Origin: a virus
IMG/VR virus record: IMGVR_UViG_3300007540_000031
Coordinates: 1 to 42,297 of that record
Strand: one strand, 5' to 3'
Length of the DNA: 42,297 bases
Part shown: in pieces, positions 23,898 to 31,480 of the stretch
How the letters are laid out: the number at the start of each line of letters is the position of its first letter
Position numbering within the stretch: position 1 is the stretch's first letter
Program-made: the position numbers and the translations under genes
Notes under the pieces: model-generated
Seen by the model: the letters and a program-made list of their open reading frames with translations, nothing else
The model's database searches: none
Told to the model about the DNA's origin: nothing

Positions 23898-24155
23898 TCA
23901 GTCGTCGCAATGTCCACCTACACAAAACTTACCATTTAATATCTCTTGTGCTAAATCATCACTTACTACTTTACGTTCAGCATCATCAATATGTTTTTCT
24001 ACTTCTTTTAATTCATCTGATTTTAATAATATATCAATCTCATCTATGATAGCTTGAGCATCGTCTGCATGAGTATCACCTATTGCGTGTTCATTAAGCA
24101 CTTTGATATGACCAGATAAAAGACTTCTAACTCTTTTAAATAAATCTGCACTCAT
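23898..24155 (-). CDS. Small acidic helical protein, unknown
   Basis: 85 residues, acidic, mostly predicted helix (DDAQAIIDEIDILLKSDELK). A C-terminal GKFCVGGHCDD has two Cys and one His in eight residues, a possible metal site. The ATG follows a weak GGAA. It lies between the VRR-NUC nuclease gene and the composite repeat at 23856, so it may end a transcript. No family recognised. Confidence 0.5.
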   Translation of the reverse strand: MSADLFKRVRSLLSGHIKVLNEHAIGDTHADDAQAIIDEIDILLKSDELKEVEKHIDDAERKVVSDDLAQEILNGKFCVGGHCDD

Positions 24156-24164
24156 CTGATTTCC

Positions 24165-24461
24165 TTATATATTGTTTTTGTTAGTAGTAATAAAACACTC
24201 TAGCATATCAATATTTGATTCGTCAATAACCAATGCTTGCCCTTTGGCGTGGCTAATATCATTGAGATGTTTCTTCTGTAAAGCAGTAGGTTTATTACCA
24301 CCACTCTTACACTCTATTCCTATAAATCTGCCGCAATAACATACTAATATATCAGGCACTCCACTTGCACCATAACCACCTGTCGATGGCATACAATAAT
24401 AACAATTTAATTTTTTTAATATCGCCTTCACTTTCATTTTAACTTTCTTCTCGTTTGCCAC
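24165..24461 (-). CDS. VRR-NUC domain endonuclease
   Basis: 98 residues. GYGASGVPDILVCYCGRFIG followed by IECKSGGNKPTALQ gives the PD...ExK catalytic core (D in VPD, E and K in IECKS) and the KPTxLQ tail typical of VRR-NUC proteins. Stand-alone phage members are small nucleases predicted to act on branched DNA such as Holliday junctions or replication intermediates. Overlaps the upstream gene by 23 bases. The length is usual for phage versions. Confidence 0.85.
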   Translation of the reverse strand: MANEKKVKMKVKAILKKLNCYYCMPSTGGYGASGVPDILVCYCGRFIGIECKSGGNKPTALQKKHLNDISHAKGQALVIDESNIDMLECFITTNKNNI

Positions 24462-24867
24462 TTTCTATTTCCTTTAACTGTTTGTCGGTCATCACTATTA
24501 TATAAGTGTCAGTATAAACCCTCCACCCTATATCTTGGAAGTCAGATTCACCATCATCTAGATACTGGTGATGCACGTAGAAATCAGCTTCAGAATAGTT
24601 TTCTAGCCAAAATTTTATTGGAGTGCTTATGGCATTTATCATGGTAAGTTTTAAATGTAGCCATGCAGGTAAGTCTTCAGAAGAAATAAATCTTGTAGTG
24701 TTTAAGTTAATATAAATTTTGTAGCGTGGGAATTGTCGAAGGGTGTCGACGGAATCGATTTGCATCAAAACCATACGACACCCTTCATTATTACTATTGA
24801 AGTGAGTAACAGGAGAAAGTTTTACATCTTCTCCTCCAATACTTGAGTTTCTGTCTCTGTAGTGCAT
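24439..24867 (-). CDS. Hypothetical protein carrying one palindrome site
   Basis: 142 residues from the ATG at 24867, but this overlaps the upstream gene by 46 bases; an internal ATG at residue 32 (RMVLMQID), preceded by GAAGGG, is an alternative start. The sequence contains DSVDTLRQFPRYKIYINLN and a beta-rich C-terminus (WRVYTDTYIIVMTDKQLKEI). The VDTLRQ hexapeptide is encoded by the 20-base dyad at 24733 and not by protein homology to others carrying it. Function unknown. Confidence 0.55.
   Translation of the reverse strand: MHYRDRNSSIGGEDVKLSPVTHFNSNNEGCRMVLMQIDSVDTLRQFPRYKIYINLNTTRFISSEDLPAWLHLKLTMINAISTPIKFWLENYSEADFYVHHQYLDDGESDFQDIGWRVYTDTYIIVMTDKQLKEIESGKREES
24733..24752. repeat. 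20-base dyad site 1
   Basis: TTGTCGAAGGGTGTCGACGG: one arm TTGTCGA, other TCGAC plus two mismatches, six-base core AGGGTG. Lies inside the gene at 24439-24867. Confidence 0.75.
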
Positions 24868-25946
24868 TCATCACCTTTTGCAATTAGCAACCAATATATA
24901 GAGAACGGATTAGATGATTGTTGTTCACTATAAATTTTTGCTTTGTATAAAACACCCAACTCTTCAATCCAAGTTAGATAGCTACTGTTAATCCAATACT
25001 CGTCAATAATCTGAAAAGAATAGTTATCATTTTCTTTCTCTTCCAAAGTAATTTTAAGCATTGTGAGTATAGAGTGTATATCATCATAAGACTTATAATC
25101 TTCTATACCTTGAATGACTTCTGTATCTTGTAGTTTCCAATACTGTCTATCACCATGCTTATCATATTTTTCATCATGTACATAAGTACCTGCTATCACA
25201 GTTTCAGTACAAGCGTTTATACCAAAAGCATAAAATCCATTCTTTGTTTCAGAGTCCACTATTTCTTTAGCAGACTCATAAGTCTCGCATAATTTTTTAC
25301 CTTTGTCTATAAACTCATTAAAGAATTTATCAAATTCGTGAGCTATAGGTTTTTTATCTCCATACACATTATCAATAAGTGCAAGCATAGAGTCTCTTCC
25401 CTCATAACTATCAAGTAAAGATTTTTGATGAGATTTAGATTTATCGTGCATACTTGTAAGAGCTTTACCATCAACTTGATAATGACCTTTAGTAGTCGTT
25501 GCATCTATCAGGTGGTCATAAGCACTTGCAAAGTTAATATCTTTCTTATGGATAGTTTTAATTATCTGAGATATTTTTACAGAAGATATTGTTTTCCTGT
25601 CCCAAGAGTTTCTACCTCTCTCTTTGACTGTTGCTCTGTAATGAAAAGAATACCTGTCATTTGGTGTATCATAAAATACTAATGCAGTAGGTAGACCTCG
25701 ATGACTTACCATAAAACAATCCATGATATTACAATTGTTTACGCTTGATTCTGATGGATTATTCACACCATATCTATATTGATATTTACCATCATATTCG
25801 TGCGATGATATTGGTTGTACAGAACTTACCTTAAGTTCAAAGACTAGATAGAGTTCTTGTATCAGAGGATAAACTTTTGCATTTTTTATCTGTTCCTCCA
25901 ACTCTTTAGTATATAGTTCTGGTTCAATACAATCTTTTATATTCAT
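24822..25946 (-). CDS. Conserved phage protein, unknown
   Basis: 374 residues, ATG with AAGGAAAAAC upstream, and directly downstream of the VWA/MoxR cluster. It has beta-rich stretches (YQYRYGVNNPSESSVNNCNI, DRYSFHYRATVKERGRNSW) and helical parts (FDKFFNEFIDKGKKLCETYE). The pattern of a folded N-terminal domain about 1-150 and another about 230-370 resembles uncharacterised phage proteins near MoxR-like ATPase genes, with no recognised catalytic motif. The association with the MoxR/VWA genes is inferred from position only. Confidence 0.5.
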   Translation of the reverse strand: MNIKDCIEPELYTKELEEQIKNAKVYPLIQELYLVFELKVSSVQPISSHEYDGKYQYRYGVNNPSESSVNNCNIMDCFMVSHRGLPTALVFYDTPNDRYSFHYRATVKERGRNSWDRKTISSVKISQIIKTIHKKDINFASAYDHLIDATTTKGHYQVDGKALTSMHDKSKSHQKSLLDSYEGRDSMLALIDNVYGDKKPIAHEFDKFFNEFIDKGKKLCETYESAKEIVDSETKNGFYAFGINACTETVIAGTYVHDEKYDKHGDRQYWKLQDTEVIQGIEDYKSYDDIHSILTMLKITLEEKENDNYSFQIIDEYWINSSYLTWIEELGVLYKAKIYSEQQSSNPFSIYWLLIAKGDECTTETETQVLEEKM

Positions 25947-25967
25947 AGTTTTTCCTTATAGTTTAAT

Positions 25968-27197
25968 TTATACATTGTCCCAAGACACTGCTGCGTGACC
26001 AGGACGGCTTGTAAAGTCTCTCTCTTTGTTTTGAGTAACAACCCACAAAGTCGGTGTTGGTATATCCCAACTTATCTCATCTTCACTTTCCACATAACCA
26101 TCAGTAAATACAATGATAGCTTCAGGCTTTATGTTGTGTTCGACTAGATACTTACTTACGCATGACACCCTAGTACCCCCACCCCCATCAGGTTTAAGTA
26201 AGTCTCGAATTTGTTGGTAGTCACCTTTGTTAAACACTTGCTCTTTGGCAACTTCATAGTCCCACCAAAGCACTCGTATTTTTTCAGGAGTTACTGTATC
26301 GCATATAGATACAATCTCGCTACCAAACTCTGCCAACTCTTTCTCTCCAATAGACGCACTCGTATCAATAGCAAGTACCAACTCCCCAATCGTTTCGTTC
26401 TCCATAGATGGTAGGTACAGGTCGTTTGCCATCATGCGTTTGTTAAACTTACGCCATGTATACTCATCGCTACCCCTGATTGCCGATTGTATAAAATCTC
26501 TCAAGACATCTCGCCAATCAATCTTAGGTTCAAACAACTCTTCAATGGCTCTTGGTATTTTGTTACCAAACTTCCCTGCAAAAATAGCACCCTCTTTCAA
26601 AGCATTCTCAACTTTTTGTTTTATCTCTTTGAGTTCTTTAGGAGTTTTTTTGGTGTCTGCAAAGTTATGTTCGTCTAGAGTCTTTAAACTATCAGACGAA
26701 ACTCCTTTACCCGTAGAAGTGTTGCCGTTCGATCTTGCGTCAGAATTGTCGACACCTTTCGACAACTGTTGTTCAAGGTCATCATACACTTCCTTGACAC
26801 TCCAATTGTGATACTTGTCTTCATACAATCCACCCTTCGGCAGCGTACATAAGTTCTTGTCTTTGAGATGGACAATGACATCGTTGACAACATAATCTGC
26901 ACAAGCATTCATAAGCATAGGGTTCGCTTGAAACAATGTTTTGAATCTGTCAACATGATTGAGTGCAATGTGTAAGTTCTCATGTAATACCAATGCTCTC
27001 AACTCAGAGTCATTTAGTGACTCAATAAACTTTCTACCATAGTATTTATTGATACCATCTGTATACGCTGTTGGTATGTCATCTTTAACTTCTGATTTAC
27101 CCATCATGATAATGCCTGAATACAAGGCAGTCTCTTGATGTTTCATCAAGGCCACGTGTGCTCTCTTGAGTCTTTGGCTCTCGTTGTAATTCTTCAT
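25968..27197 (-). CDS. VWA-domain protein with putative metallopeptidase domain (MoxR partner)
   Basis: 409 residues, ATG after AGGAGAAAACT. The N-terminal part has LVLHENLHIALNH (H72, E73, H76, H81), an HExxH zinc-peptidase-like motif of the DUF2201 N-terminal type. The C-terminal part is a von Willebrand A domain with MIDAS residues: LAIDTSASIG (DxSxS), GGGGTRVS (Thr) and VFTDGYV (Asp). This two-domain architecture occurs next to MoxR AAA+ ATPases, which are thought to act as chaperones for VWA partners that insert metal or remodel complexes. The next gene downstream in transcription order is the unknown 374-residue protein; the MoxR ATPase is just upstream. The dyad at 26746 lies in this gene. 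Confidence 0.8.
   Translation of the reverse strand: MKNYNESQRLKRAHVALMKHQETALYSGIIMMGKSEVKDDIPTAYTDGINKYYGRKFIESLNDSELRALVLHENLHIALNHVDRFKTLFQANPMLMNACADYVVNDVIVHLKDKNLCTLPKGGLYEDKYHNWSVKEVYDDLEQQLSKGVDNSDARSNGNTSTGKGVSSDSLKTLDEHNFADTKKTPKELKEIKQKVENALKEGAIFAGKFGNKIPRAIEELFEPKIDWRDVLRDFIQSAIRGSDEYTWRKFNKRMMANDLYLPSMENETIGELVLAIDTSASIGEKELAEFGSEIVSICDTVTPEKIRVLWWDYEVAKEQVFNKGDYQQIRDLLKPDGGGGTRVSCVSKYLVEHNIKPEAIIVFTDGYVESEDEISWDIPTPTLWVVTQNKERDFTSRPGHAAVSWDNV
26746..26765. repeat. 20-base dyad site 2
   Basis: TTGTCGACACCTTTCGACAA: both 7-base arms perfect, core CACCTT. It encodes LSKGVDN in the minus-strand VWA gene. Confidence 0.85.
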
Positions 27198-27206
27198 AGT
27201 TTTCTC

Positions 27207-28259
27207 CTAGAATAAGTAATGATTTTCTTTTGCCCACTTTGCAATCTCAGGATTATTCCTTGCTATCTTTACAGTCTTAGAGTTTAGTGTAATCATAGAA
27301 AAGAAAACGGCTTGCATCTCATTACTTTCTATACGATTGAGATACTTCATAAAGGAAGTTAGTGTAGCCGAGTTATCCATCTTGTCCACTGCTTGGAACA
27401 TAAGCATCAACTGAGCAGATTTCTGTTCAGGTATCTTTGCCGACATAGGACTTGTAATAATATCTGTAAAGACTGGAAGGTCTTTCTCTAGTCTCAAGAA
27501 TGCACTGAAATCAACACTTGCACTTTGTCCAATCGTACCACTCAATGCACACATGGTAGCGTTATCCCCTAGCTTTTCATGGTTCTCAACAATCACCGAA
27601 CACTTATCCAACGAACGAGGCGAGACAAACGACAACTGTTGTTTCTTTGGATTGAATATGTAAGGATTGTTTTCTTGTCCTTCATCGAGATAACTCGCCA
27701 AACATCTAGGGAACGTATGCACAAAGGCTCGGACTAGATGAGACACACTATTTTCAGTCGCCCATACAAGCCATTCATCAACACTAGGTTTTTCCATTCG
27801 CATAATACAAACTCTATTTCCTGAGTGAGCTAGCATACCATCACCTACTCCGTCTGATTGATTGTTAGAAGTACCAAATACTATTGAGCCTTCAGGCAAT
27901 GGTGTATCACCAATAGTTCTTTCAAGCATAAGTCTAGTAAACATAACTTGTAACAACTTAGGTGCTTTCATAAACTCATCAAGTAGTATCACCTTAGGTT
28001 TGTTACTATCAAGTTTAAAGATAGTACCTACATAATGTTCTAGTGATTTAGTATCATGATTAGGTATGGTCATAGCTATGTCAGACATATCTTTGACAGG
28101 ACAATCTACATAGATGTAGTCATACTTATCTCCCAAATCTGACTCCAACATTTTTAGCAATGAAGTTTTGCCGCACCCAGGTTCGCTTTGTATAATCGGT
28201 GTAATGGTTGTACCGATTGTTGGTATGATATTTCGTAGTTCTTTAATTGTTACTTTCAT
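27207..28259 (-). CDS. MoxR-type AAA+ ATPase
   Basis: 350 residues, ATG with GGAGAAAAAC. Walker A EPGCGKTS at 26-33, Walker B KVILLDEF (D94, E95), sensor 1 VFGTSNN near 160, and a C-terminal helical lid. Similar AAA+ proteins are annotated as CobS-like in T4-like cyanophages. They power assembly or activation of complexes, usually with a VWA-domain partner, which is the next gene downstream here (10 bases apart). The phage role of the pair is not known to me. Confidence 0.85.
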   Translation of the reverse strand: MKVTIKELRNIIPTIGTTITPIIQSEPGCGKTSLLKMLESDLGDKYDYIYVDCPVKDMSDIAMTIPNHDTKSLEHYVGTIFKLDSNKPKVILLDEFMKAPKLLQVMFTRLMLERTIGDTPLPEGSIVFGTSNNQSDGVGDGMLAHSGNRVCIMRMEKPSVDEWLVWATENSVSHLVRAFVHTFPRCLASYLDEGQENNPYIFNPKKQQLSFVSPRSLDKCSVIVENHEKLGDNATMCALSGTIGQSASVDFSAFLRLEKDLPVFTDIITSPMSAKIPEQKSAQLMLMFQAVDKMDNSATLTSFMKYLNRIESNEMQAVFFSMITLNSKTVKIARNNPEIAKWAKENHYLF

Positions 28260-28274
28260 AGTTTTTCTCCGTAG

Positions 28275-29186
28275 TTAATTAAATTTAGATAGTATGTCAT
28301 CTAGGTCAGTCTTTACTTTCTCTCTTACTGCGTCACTATCTCTCAATAGTTCCGTTGATACACCCGTGAGGGTTGTCTCAAGTTCATTGACAACTTGAGT
28401 TAGCTTTACGCTTTTCTCATTGTCAATAGGCTTGAAGTTCTTAATCGTATTAGCTAGTGCTTTTGCTCGATTAAATGTAGTGTCATAGATAGGACGTTTC
28501 TTAAAGATAGGGTTACCCTCTTTGTCTTTACCCTCATTGACACCACAACAATGACTCAGACTTTCTAGTACATCTGTAATTCTAGTAGTCTGTTCATCAA
28601 TTACTTTATGCACTATCTCATCTGCTTGGTCTTGGTATTGAGACTTCAAATCATTCGCAATATCCTCTGACACTTGACATCTGAAATCATGACTAGGTAC
28701 TTCTGCTACATATAATTTCATACCGAACTTTTGTCGAAGCGTGTCGACATCAGGATAATCATTACTATCAAACATATCCCCTTGCTTGAATGCCATGTCA
28801 GACACTAGGTTCTGGTAGTTAGTTAGGAAGTCTTCTACGGCAGTATTAAACTCACTCTCAAACTCATGATATTCTTTTTTAAACTTCTCAATATCAATAG
28901 TCGGTAGTAAATCTTGTGAGTTATTCCAACGATATGTACTTGTCTTTGCCCACTTGTAGATCAACTGACGTAGCTTTATTATCCTGTGATGTTTAGGGTT
29001 CTTAGCAAACAGATACTTGGTAAACATACCCATACCTGACTCTGCTTTTTTCATTGTAGTAACCTCATCTGAGATTCCCTTGTCTTGTTTGGTTGCCGTC
29101 CATACATTGACATCAACTGATACCAATACACTTGACGTAGCCAAAGACACAATGTGTTTCGGTTGTTCTAGTTCAAAGTTCATCAT
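28275..29186 (-). CDS. Conserved protein of the MoxR/VWA cluster
   Basis: 303 residues with GGAGG before ATG, 15 bases upstream of the MoxR gene. The N-terminus has VSVDVNVWTATKQDKGISDE and the rest is mostly helical, including a central YHEFESEFNTAVEDFLTNYQ and a C-terminal coiled region (LTQVVNELETTLTGVSTELL). The layout resembles DUF3150-like proteins that accompany MoxR/VWA genes, but I cannot confirm this. It probably forms a third component of the module. A dyad (28731) lies in it and encodes DVDTLRQ. Confidence 0.55.
   Translation of the reverse strand: MMNFELEQPKHIVSLATSSVLVSVDVNVWTATKQDKGISDEVTTMKKAESGMGMFTKYLFAKNPKHHRIIKLRQLIYKWAKTSTYRWNNSQDLLPTIDIEKFKKEYHEFESEFNTAVEDFLTNYQNLVSDMAFKQGDMFDSNDYPDVDTLRQKFGMKLYVAEVPSHDFRCQVSEDIANDLKSQYQDQADEIVHKVIDEQTTRITDVLESLSHCCGVNEGKDKEGNPIFKKRPIYDTTFNRAKALANTIKNFKPIDNEKSVKLTQVVNELETTLTGVSTELLRDSDAVREKVKTDLDDILSKFN
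28731..28750. repeat. 20-base dyad site 3
   Basis: TTGTCGAAGCGTGTCGACAT: arms TTGTCGA and TCGACA(T), core AGCGTG identical to sites at 31294, 31893 and 32366 (latter two inverted). Confidence 0.85.
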
Positions 29187-29676
29187 TACTTACCTCCTCT
29201 TGTTTAGGTTTTGTCGATACGTTTCGACGATGTCTGTCTGCAGTATCAAAGTTTGTACTTTCTATTTGATAATATGAAACAACTCTAGCTAACTCATACC
29301 CTTCGTTCTCATACCTAGTCTCGACATCACCCTCTTCCTCGCCAATTCTTATGTATGCCGCATGAATATAATCTTCATAATCCTTACCAATCATATCCAT
29401 GAGAGCCGTGAAAGATTGTACCTCATCAAAACTGTCATACCACTTGACATTATCAAACTCTATGAGGATAGCATTGTTATCACTATCCATTCCCCCTCTC
29501 CACCACAAGTCTGATTCTTTCATAGCTTCGTACTCACCCGATTGGTCAATCATAGACATTGCATGTTGCGTGGTCGGACAGTTCCTCGCTTCGGCTAGAA
29601 ATATAAACCACTTTTCTAGACTTTCCTCGTTGCGAGTAGGTTGTATTGCATAAATTACTTCGCTTCTATATCCCAT
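29173..29676 (-). CDS. Conserved hypothetical phage protein
   Basis: 167 residues, strong AAGGAGG before ATG. N-terminal MGYRSEVIYAIQPTR and a central GGMDSDNNAILIEFDNVKWY suggest a small alpha/beta domain; a tail from about residue 115 (AYIRIGEEEGDVETRYENEG) is acidic and the last 25 residues are basic then acidic. MGYRS-type proteins are common, uncharacterised phage genes. It overlaps the downstream gene by 14 bases. Confidence 0.55.
   Translation of the reverse strand: MGYRSEVIYAIQPTRNEESLEKWFIFLAEARNCPTTQHAMSMIDQSGEYEAMKESDLWWRGGMDSDNNAILIEFDNVKWYDSFDEVQSFTALMDMIGKDYEDYIHAAYIRIGEEEGDVETRYENEGYELARVVSYYQIESTNFDTADRHRRNVSTKPKQEEVSNDEL
29211..29230. repeat. 20-base dyad site 4
   Basis: TTGTCGATACGTTTCGACGA: arms TTGTCGA and TCGACGA, core TACGTT. 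It encodes RRNVSTK near the C-terminus of the minus-strand 167-residue protein. Confidence 0.75.
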
Positions 29677-29894
29677 TACTTTTTACCTCCTTTATCATCT
29701 AAGTTAATACAGAACATCGGTGGTTCTACTTTCACAAACACTCTACTGTTCGGACTTATAGATTCTAGTAGAAACCCTTTCTTTGCATGGCAGTGATACA
29801 TTTTCTTAGGTTCAACCTGCAACATTATGTAAGTTAATGCCACTATCCATGCTACTGCTACACCAATCAAAAACGGTGGTAGATACTTAATCAT
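29676..29894 (-). CDS. Small single-pass membrane protein
   Basis: 72 residues, AAGGAGG before ATG. An N-terminal transmembrane segment (LPPFLIGVAVAWIVALTYIM, about 5-24) is followed by a hydrophilic domain with two Cys (YHCHAKKGF, PPMFCINL), ending in KGGKK. Stop and start overlap with neighbours by 1-4 bases. It may be an inner-membrane protein with a periplasmic or cytoplasmic Cys-containing domain; role unknown. Confidence 0.6.
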   Translation of the reverse strand: MIKYLPPFLIGVAVAWIVALTYIMLQVEPKKMYHCHAKKGFLLESISPNSRVFVKVEPPMFCINLDDKGGKK

Positions 29895-30100
29895 TTTACT
29901 AACCCTCCTTTGTTGTTGATACCTTTCAATAAGCTCAAGTCAGTAATCAACATATAGTTCGACTTGTGCATAGGCACGACAGTATGTTTTTTACTCTGGG
30001 CAACTTTGTCGCCACAAGATAAACACACATCGTAGCCTATCGCTTTGCGTTTGATACTGTATTCAACACCACATGATTTGCATATAGGTTTGATTTTCAT
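29891..30100 (-). CDS. Small zinc-ribbon protein
   Basis: 69 residues, AGGAGG ahead of ATG. PICKSCGVEYSIKRK and VCLSCGDKVAQ give a two-CxxC zinc ribbon at about residues 6-32. Its ATG overlaps the previous stop (4 bases) and its stop overlaps the membrane protein start. Zinc ribbons of this kind bind nucleic acid or protein partners; nothing more specific is visible. Confidence 0.6.
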   Translation of the reverse strand: MKIKPICKSCGVEYSIKRKAIGYDVCLSCGDKVAQSKKHTVVPMHKSNYMLITDLSLLKGINNKGGLVK

Positions 30101-30456
30101 GAGCCAACTACCTCCTGTCGATACGCTTCGACAATCTTTGCTTTGGAAAACAAAAAGTCAACCATAGAACCTTGGCGAACTAATAGCTTCATGTCATTAG
30201 TATCCAACCATGTTTCGACAGGCTGCGTAGGCCTCGCTTGGGATTGGTGTTTAGATGTTGTAACACTATATTTATCTTTGTTACCGAACCACATAGTAGC
30301 ATTTCGGTCATAGATATACATTGGGAAGTGATACCCGTACGAATACACAATGTATAGATGGATATGATTTTCAGAAAATGTATTAGCACCATTGAAAAGT
30401 CTTAGTCCATCAACGTATTCTGCAGCATCACAATTGTTGATTTTAGGTATACTCAT
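30097..30456 (-). CDS. Hypothetical protein (start at internal ATG)
   Basis: 119 residues from the ATG at 30456, which overlaps the stop of the tiny membrane-protein gene upstream (ATGA) and has AGGGAG nine bases ahead. An upstream ATG at 30519 in the same frame lacks a ribosome site and would bury this overlap, so I reject it. The protein has NHIHLYIVYSYGYHFPMYIY near the middle and a helical C-terminus (IVEAYRQEVVGS). Function unknown. The dyad at 30115 encodes part of IVEAYRQ. Confidence 0.6.
   Translation of the reverse strand: MSIPKINNCDAAEYVDGLRLFNGANTFSENHIHLYIVYSYGYHFPMYIYDRNATMWFGNKDKYSVTTSKHQSQARPTQPVETWLDTNDMKLLVRQGSMVDFLFSKAKIVEAYRQEVVGS
30115..30134. repeat. 20-base dyad site 5
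   Basis: CTGTCGATACGCTTCGACAA: arms (C)TGTCGA and TCGACAA, core TACGCT, near the 3' end of the 119-residue gene. A degenerate half (TTTCGACAGG) is also present at 30213-30222. Confidence 0.8.
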
Positions 30457-30560
30457 ATCAATATCTCCCTTACTAGATAGCCGAGGATAAATCCAATAGC
30501 TAGTCCGAGAAGATACCAATTGCGTTTCTTACGACGTACTTCAAATGTCTCATAACTCAT
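30453..30560 (-). CDS. Tiny 35-residue membrane protein
   Basis: ATG at 30558-30560 with AGGAG nine bases upstream; TGA at 30453-30455 forms an ATGA overlap with the next gene. The translation starts MSYETFEVRRKKRNW and continues YLLGLAIGFILGYLVREILI, one transmembrane helix flanked by a positively charged N-terminal end. It is the promoter-proximal gene of the long minus-strand run and would be missed by length cut-offs. Function unknown. Confidence 0.65.
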   Translation of the reverse strand: MSYETFEVRRKKRNWYLLGLAIGFILGYLVREILI

Positions 30561-30588
30561 AATAAACTCCTGTACTGATTAACTGAAT

Positions 30589-30608
30589 ATGTCGAAACGT
30601 GTCGACAA
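30589..30608. repeat. 20-base dyad site 6
   Basis: ATGTCGAAACGTGTCGACAA, core AACGTG, between the 35-residue gene start and its promoter, i.e. in the leader of the leftward operon. Confidence 0.85.
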
Positions 30609-30688
30609 AACTTACGTAACTAAAAGTGATAAAGATGTAGACATAACGGAAAACTAGATGTAATGGCTAAGTCTCTATCACTATATAT

Positions 30689-30717
30689 ATTATCTCATAA
30701 CTTGACATATAAGTCAA
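30689..30717 (-). promoter_or_regulatory. Sigma70-type promoter of the long leftward operon
   Basis: Minus strand: TTGACT (30712-30717), 17 bases, GATAAT (30689-30694); each hexamer matches five of six consensus bases. The -35 box lies within TTGACATATAAGTCAA (30702-30717), an inverted repeat that could be an operator. Transcription would start near 30682 and run through dyad site 6 into the 35-residue gene. Confidence 0.6.
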
Positions 30718-30840
30718 TAGATACACCATTTAGTAAGTAAGATATTGACGTTGGTCTAACCCACGTAGTTACATATTGTTAGTCGGTGGACTCCCATCCC
30801 TGCTACGTAAGTATTTGTTTTCACTGACATAATACAAAAA

Positions 30841-31211
30841 GTTCACGGTTCTGTTTAGCCCTAAGTTTACTAATGTGAACTGGAACTGGACATATAGTAA
30901 TATGTAAAGAGTTAGTAAGTCCCTGATGCTACAGGTAAGTTCTAAAGTTTCTATACTTATTATTATATTATTACTTTACTATCTACTACTGGTAGTTCCT
31001 AAGTTCCGTGTTTTTTTAAGGTTGTATCCTCGGTGCTATAAATTATTTCACCGCGTAATCGGTACTAACGATTACTTAAATATCAAAAACCATTCACTAT
31101 CATACAAAACATGGAACTATGGAACTATCCAAGTTAATCAAACACTTAACATGGAACTTTCATAGGAACCACGTGCGATCAAAACGGAACTTAGCTGCAA
31201 CGTCCCGGAAC
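30841..31211. repeat. GGAAC/GTTCC word cluster (iteron-like)
   Basis: GGAAC occurs at 31113, 31121, 31153, 31165, 31186 and 31207, with GTGAACTGGAACTGGA near 30876 and reverse words (GTTCAC, GGTTC, two GTTCC) between 30841 and 31005. The spacings are irregular, so this is a motif cluster and not a clean tandem repeat. Confidence 0.5.
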
Positions 31212-31293
31212 CCTCACTAACTATCAAAGATATAGCCACGTAGAAACTGGTCATCCCAAGTGGGTACGCTTTACATATTTTTAAGTTTACATA

Positions 31294-31313
31294 TTGTCGA
31301 AGCGTGTCGACAA
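31294..31313. repeat. 20-base dyad site 7
   Basis: TTGTCGAAGCGTGTCGACAA, the best match to the consensus: both 7-base arms perfect. TTTACATA precedes it, as also near site 9. Confidence 0.9.
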
Positions 31314-31316
31314 AAC

Positions 31317-31402
31317 TCACCATCACACGCAAGGCCAAGAAACTGGTTAAAAACTGGCGACCCACGCAAGGCCAGAAATAATCTCACCATCACAGAAACT
31401 GG
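31317..31402. repeat. Composite intergenic repeats, copies 2 and 3
   Basis: TCACCATCACA at 31317-31327 and 31384-31394; AAACTGG at 31340, 31351 and 31396; CACGCAAGGCCA directly repeated at 31326-31337 and 31363-31374 (37 bases apart). A related CCACGTAG-AAACTGG is at 31236-31250. Confidence 0.75.
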
Positions 31403-31443
31403 TGACAAATTGATCCACGTGGGCAAAACGGCAGCACAAAAAA

Positions 31444-31463
31444 AAGCCCACCGAAGTGGGCTT
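31444..31463 (-). terminator. Rho-independent terminator of the 237-residue gene
   Basis: GCCCAC-CGAA-GTGGGC (31446-31461); on the minus strand the hairpin is followed by eight U residues. It lies 18 bases beyond the stop codon. Confidence 0.85.
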
Positions 31464-31480
31464 CAAGTTCCTAGAAAAGT

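Larger units (their letters stand above)
30561..31480. other. 920-base non-coding region: promoter, dyads and short repeats
   Basis: No frame here has a Shine-Dalgarno site and a plausible product. It contains dyad sites at 30589 and 31294, a minus-strand promoter with a TTGAC-N6-GTCAA dyad, a cluster of GGAAC/GTTCC words (30841-31211), two copies of TCACCATCACA with AAACTGG, and the terminator of the next gene. This density fits a replication origin or a regulatory hub between the early leftward and the late rightward genes. Confidence 0.6.

Noticed and set aside
30457-30519. N-terminal extension of the 119-residue gene from an upstream ATG
   Set aside because: No ribosome site, and the 35-residue gene uses this DNA in another frame with ATGA coupling to the internal ATG.
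30841-31005. LexA (SOS) boxes of the GTTC-N7-GTTC type
   Set aside because: The GTTC pairs here have spacings of three or four bases, not seven.
30926-31165. 79-codon plus-strand frame in the non-coding region
   Set aside because: No Shine-Dalgarno, odd hydrophobic start, and it runs through the GGAAC word cluster; likely chance.
31138-31365. 75-codon minus-strand frame containing VDTLRQ, shared with two real proteins
   Set aside because: The shared peptide comes from dyad site 7 read in that frame; there is no ribosome site and the composite repeats cover much of the frame.
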